DNA of 10,077 nt, from the NCBI RefSeq assembly GCF_903642095.1, contig NZ_CAHJWD020000534.1, forward strand, positions 1 to 10,077, given 5' to 3'. A model generated the notes under the pieces. It did not search any database, was not told where the DNA came from, and saw only the letters and a list, made by a program, of their open reading frames with translations. The position numbers and the translations under genes were made by a program. Source of the stretch: Bathymodiolus brooksi thiotrophic gill symbiont. Lineage in GTDB: Bacteria > Pseudomonadota > Gammaproteobacteria > PS1 > Pseudothioglobaceae. Of this stretch, positions 8,220-10,077 are shown in pieces (positions within the stretch are counted from its first letter, which is position 1; each line of letters starts with the position of its first letter).

Positions 8220-8299
8220 ATGAAATTGATGTGCTGTGCAAAAGAAATCAACAATCAACCTAGGAAGCACTTAAACTTATTGCGTTAGTGAAATTTACA
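8220..8299 (+). pseudogene. Remnant of the 3' end of an IS30-like insertion sequence
   Basis: Reading from 8220 gives a 22-codon frame containing AKEINNQPRKHLN. This resembles the C-terminal motif of IS30-family DDE transposases (INNRPRK-L followed by a TP motif). The frame then breaks with a stop at 8286-8288. The bases 8280-8299 read on the minus strand give TGTAAATTTCACTAACGCAA, which resembles an IS30-type terminal inverted repeat (E. coli IS30, from memory: TGTAGATTCA...ACGCAA). The transposase tail and the IS end are in the order expected for a right end of an element. Everything upstream is missing and replaced by the metalloprotease gene. The match is short and from memory. Confidence 0.35.
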
Positions 8300-8354
8300 C
8301 CTGCTTTGGTAGTAATTTACTTTTTCTATCAATGACAGTTAAAACGCCTTAATA

Positions 8355-8382
8355 ATCTTTGCCAATAATACAAAGGTCTCTA
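8355..8382. repeat. Palindromic element, copy 2
   Basis: ATCTTTG (8355-8361) and CAAAGGT (8371-8377) form a short hairpin with one G-U pair and a nine-base loop, continuing into CTCTA. ACAAAGGTCTCTA (8370-8382), read on the minus strand, is TAGAGACCTTTGT. It matches 11 of 13 bases of TAGAGACTTTTGC at 5584-5596 beyond the other end of the metalloprotease gene. It looks like a decayed second copy of the same element. Confidence 0.4.
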
Positions 8383-8433
8383 TTTATAAAAAATAATCAT
8401 ATTGAATAAGAGCTTAGATTTAGGGCAGTTTTG

Positions 8434-8483
8434 TTGATAAAAAATCTAGCTTTACTTATTAATAAGCTTATATTTTTTATCAA
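8434..8483. terminator. Bidirectional terminator-like hairpin between convergent genes
   Basis: TTGATAAAAAAT (8434-8445) and ATTTTTTATCAA (8472-8483) are perfect 12-base inverted repeats. After a small internal loop, AGCTT (8448-8452) pairs with AAGCT (8464-8468), leaving an 11-base loop. Each arm contains a run of six A or T, so in both directions the RNA carries a U run in the distal arm. Its position between convergent genes suits a shared terminator, but the stem is AT-rich and there is no separate U-tract after it. Confidence 0.45.
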
Positions 8484-8545
8484 AAAAATGCCACGAAGAT
8501 GAATACTTATTTAATGGGGTTATCCATATTTTCAGACTTTAATGA

Positions 8546-9130
8546 TTATTTGTTTTTCAATGCTTGGCGGATAAGTTCTTCGGTAGTCAATGAATGATCG
8601 GTAATAACATTGAGCATTTTTTCTGCCTCTTTAGCCTTAAAGCCAAGTGTTTGTAGTGCAGATAGTGCTTTACTGGTATTTGGATTGCTACTAGGTGTAA
8701 TCATTTGATTATTGGAATTATTAAGTTCAAGTTTGACTAGGCGATCTTTGAGTTCAACAATCAATTTTTGAGCAGTTTTCTTACCAATACCCGGTGTTTT
8801 TGCTAGCAAAATATCATCTTCGTTAGCAACAGCACTCATTAATGAAGCAATGTCAAGATGGGACAAAATCGCCAGTGCCACTTTAGGGCCAATGCCATTG
8901 ACTCTAATCAATTCTCTAAATAAGGTTTTTTCATCTTTGGAGACAAAACCATATAGGGTATGTGCATCTTCTTTGATGGATAGATGGGTATATAACGACA
9001 GTTGTTTTTCATCCCCCATTGCGTAAAAACTGGACATTGGGCATAAAATTTCATAACCAATGCCAGCGACATCAAGTAAGATTTCAGGTGGGTTTTTGTC
9101 TAAAATAACGCCAGTAAGTTTGCCAATCAT
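8546..9130 (-). CDS. ruvA: Holliday junction branch-migration protein RuvA
   Basis: 194 residues against 203 in E. coli, with all three domains. RuvA binds four-way DNA junctions as a tetramer or octamer and loads the RuvB hexameric motor for branch migration in recombination repair. Domain I (1-63) is the OB fold starting [10 protein letters not shown]. Domain II (about 64-135) has the two helix-hairpin-helix motifs, [14 protein letters not shown] (76-89) and [14 protein letters not shown] (111-124). After a short polar, Asn/Ser-rich linker, domain III (about 150-194) supplies the RuvB-contacting helices. The ATG at 9130-9128 overlaps the leuD stop codon as ATGA and has no strong ribosome binding site, which points to translational coupling. 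Neither ruvB nor ruvC is adjacent: the downstream side is a 336-base gap and a convergent gene. So the common ruvC-ruvA-ruvB arrangement is broken here. Confidence 0.98.
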   Translation of the reverse strand: MIGKLTGVILDKNPPEILLDVAGIGYEILCPMSSFYAMGDEKQLSLYTHLSIKEDAHTLYGFVSKDEKTLFRELIRVNGIGPKVALAILSHLDIASLMSAVANEDDILLAKTPGIGKKTAQKLIVELKDRLVKLELNNSNNQMITPSSNPNTSKALSALQTLGFKAKEAEKMLNVITDHSLTTEELIRQALKNK

Positions 9131-9741
9131 AGCCAGCTGTATTGGTTAAAGTAGTTTTTTTCGAAGACTTTAATCTCGTCTTTATATTGCAAAGTTAAGT
9201 CAATGTCATCAAGGCCATTTAGCAATCGCCTTTTTCGCTCTAAATCCACCTCAAAAGGGTAATTCTCACCATTAGCATGGATATTTTGTGCCTCAAGGTC
9301 AATGGTAATTTCATCTGTTATTGCAAACAATTTGTCCATTACATCATTGTCTTGCACAATAGGCAAAATGCCATTTTTAAAACAATTATTGTAAAAAATA
9401 TCGGCAAAACTCGGTGCAATAATCACCCGAAAGCCGTAATCTTCCAACGCCCAAGGTGCATGTTCGCGACTTGAGCCACAACCAAAATTTTCCCGTGTTA
9501 GAAGTATTTTTGCCCCTTGATACTCAGGTTTATTTAAAACAAAATCATTATTTAACGGACGCTTAGTATTGTCCATTCCCACTTCGCCATGATCTAAATA
9601 ACGCCATTCATCAAATAAGTTAACCCCAAAGCCTGAGCGTTTAATTGATTTTAAAAACTGCTTCGGGATAATTGCATCAGTATCAATATTGGCACGATTA
9701 AGGGGCAGTCCAATTGAAGTTAATATTGTAAATTTATTCAT
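9127..9741 (-). CDS. leuD: 3-isopropylmalate dehydratase small subunit LeuD
   Basis: 204 residues against 201 in E. coli LeuD, and complete. With LeuC, which carries the iron-sulfur cluster, it isomerises 2-isopropylmalate to 3-isopropylmalate in cytosolic leucine biosynthesis. It is the aconitase-type swivel domain: [13 protein letters not shown] (18-30) near the start, the signature [15 protein letters not shown] (85-99) that contributes substrate-binding residues, then [21 protein letters not shown]. The ATG at 9741-9739 has GGAAA about eleven bases upstream. It overlaps the last 8 bases of the DUF1524 nuclease gene at its front and 4 bases of ruvA at its end. The gene usually found directly before leuD is leuC. 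Here a nuclease gene occupies that place, and leuC is not visible in the window. Confidence 0.98.
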   Translation of the reverse strand: MNKFTILTSIGLPLNRANIDTDAIIPKQFLKSIKRSGFGVNLFDEWRYLDHGEVGMDNTKRPLNNDFVLNKPEYQGAKILLTRENFGCGSSREHAPWALEDYGFRVIIAPSFADIFYNNCFKNGILPIVQDNDVMDKLFAITDEITIDLEAQNIHANGENYPFEVDLERKRRLLNGLDDIDLTLQYKDEIKVFEKNYFNQYSWL

Positions 9742-10077
9742 AATTTATTTTCCAGGTATTTGTTGCTTGTTGTGCTAACCAATCTTGATGACGCTCGAGT
9801 GTTTCGCTATCCCATTCTTCGTATTCAGATATTTTTTTAGAGAGTTTGGAATTAGAATTTTGGTAAATCACCTTTTTTTTATTGAATAATTGCGTGCCAC
9901 ACTCGTTATTTTCTGACTTTGTTAGTAGCGTCATATTTCCTAATCTATCAATCTCTTGGCTATATTGACCTTGGTAATATGCTACCCATTTTTCAGATAT
10001 ATTGTAAGGAATGATATGTTCTAATGTCCAATTTTCATCATCTGAACCAGTTTGTGCAATTTGGTTTTCAATTTGCG
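9734..10077 (-). CDS. C-terminus of a DUF1524 (GmrSD-type) HNH nuclease (partial)
   Basis: I translated 113 codons by hand, open at the right edge of the window and ending with TAA at 9736-9734. The visible part contains EHIIPYN, then [43 protein letters not shown] and a final Trp-rich tail. The His-Ile-Ile-Pro motif, the 'LGN-TLL...N' line, 'F--KK--Y--S' and the W-R-W tail follow the DUF1524 domain of GmrSD-like modification-dependent restriction enzymes. There it forms a His-Me finger nuclease, usually after a DUF262 NTP-hydrolysing domain. The DUF262 part, if present, is outside the window, so target and activity are unknown. The gene end overlaps the leuD start by 8 bases. An internal ATG at 9934 is not the start, since the nuclease motif lies before it. 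Confidence 0.85.
   Translation of the reverse strand, partial: QIENQIAQTGSDDENWTLEHIIPYNISEKWVAYYQGQYSQEIDRLGNMTLLTKSENNECGTQLFNKKKVIYQNSNSKLSKKISEYEEWDSETLERHQDWLAQQATNTWKINYE

Larger units (their letters stand above)
8210..8545. other. Convergent intergenic region with IS scars and a terminator
   Basis: These 336 bases between the exported-protease stop codon and the ruvA stop codon hold, in order, an IS30-like remnant (8220-8299), the second palindromic element (8355-8382) and a large AT-rich hairpin (8434-8483). I see no intact gene, tRNA or CRISPR-like repeat in the remaining parts. Confidence 0.7.

Noticed and set aside
9277..9474. 65-codon plus-strand frame
   Set aside because: Entirely antisense to the conserved core of leuD.
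1..10077. CRISPR arrays, tRNA or rRNA genes
   Set aside because: I saw no regularly spaced direct repeats with unique spacers and no tRNA-like or rRNA-like segments on either strand.

Overview
The window reads as the chromosome of an AT-rich gammaproteobacterium. TypA, LeuD and RuvA are close to their gammaproteobacterial relatives as I remember them, GC is moderate to low, and a large-adhesin gene, a secreted protease gene and insertion-sequence scars sit among the housekeeping genes. This combination fits a sulfur-oxidising SUP05/Thioglobus-type lineage, such as the symbionts of deep-sea mussels. That placement is inference from style and content, not from any marker gene.

Layout. At the left edge (1-281, minus) is the N-terminus of a probable very large RTX/BapA-type surface or secreted protein. 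A 431-base divergent intergenic region follows and carries candidate promoters for both directions. On the plus strand come typA/bipA (713-2524) and, 17 bases later, a complete RND-family inner-membrane transporter (2542-5586) with no adaptor gene in view. The next plus-strand gene (5750-8209) encodes an 819-residue exported protein. It has a signal peptide, two tandem StcE/TagA-like beta modules joined by a 3 x 21 bp repeat, a possible fibronectin-III-like domain and a perfect metzincin zinc motif (HEYAHTIGFEH). It is visibly more AT-rich than its neighbours. Related short palindromic elements lie on both sides of it, and an IS30-like transposase tail with an IS30-like terminal repeat lies just after its stop codon.

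After a convergent terminator-like hairpin, the right end is a tightly packed minus-strand run. It reads, in transcription order: the C-terminus of a DUF1524 (GmrSD-type) HNH nuclease (10077-9734, open at the window edge), leuD (9741-9127) and ruvA (9130-8546). The genes overlap by 8 and 4 bases, so a defence-type nuclease, a leucine-biosynthesis subunit and a Holliday-junction protein appear to be translated in series.

How the genes work together. The housekeeping genes are ordinary individually. The most interesting content is the exported metzincin, a candidate mucin- or glycoprotein-directed protease, in a locus with signs of acquisition, about 5.5 kb from the start of a giant adhesin/toxin-like gene. 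The two may both act on a host or on other cells, but nothing in the window proves that they cooperate.
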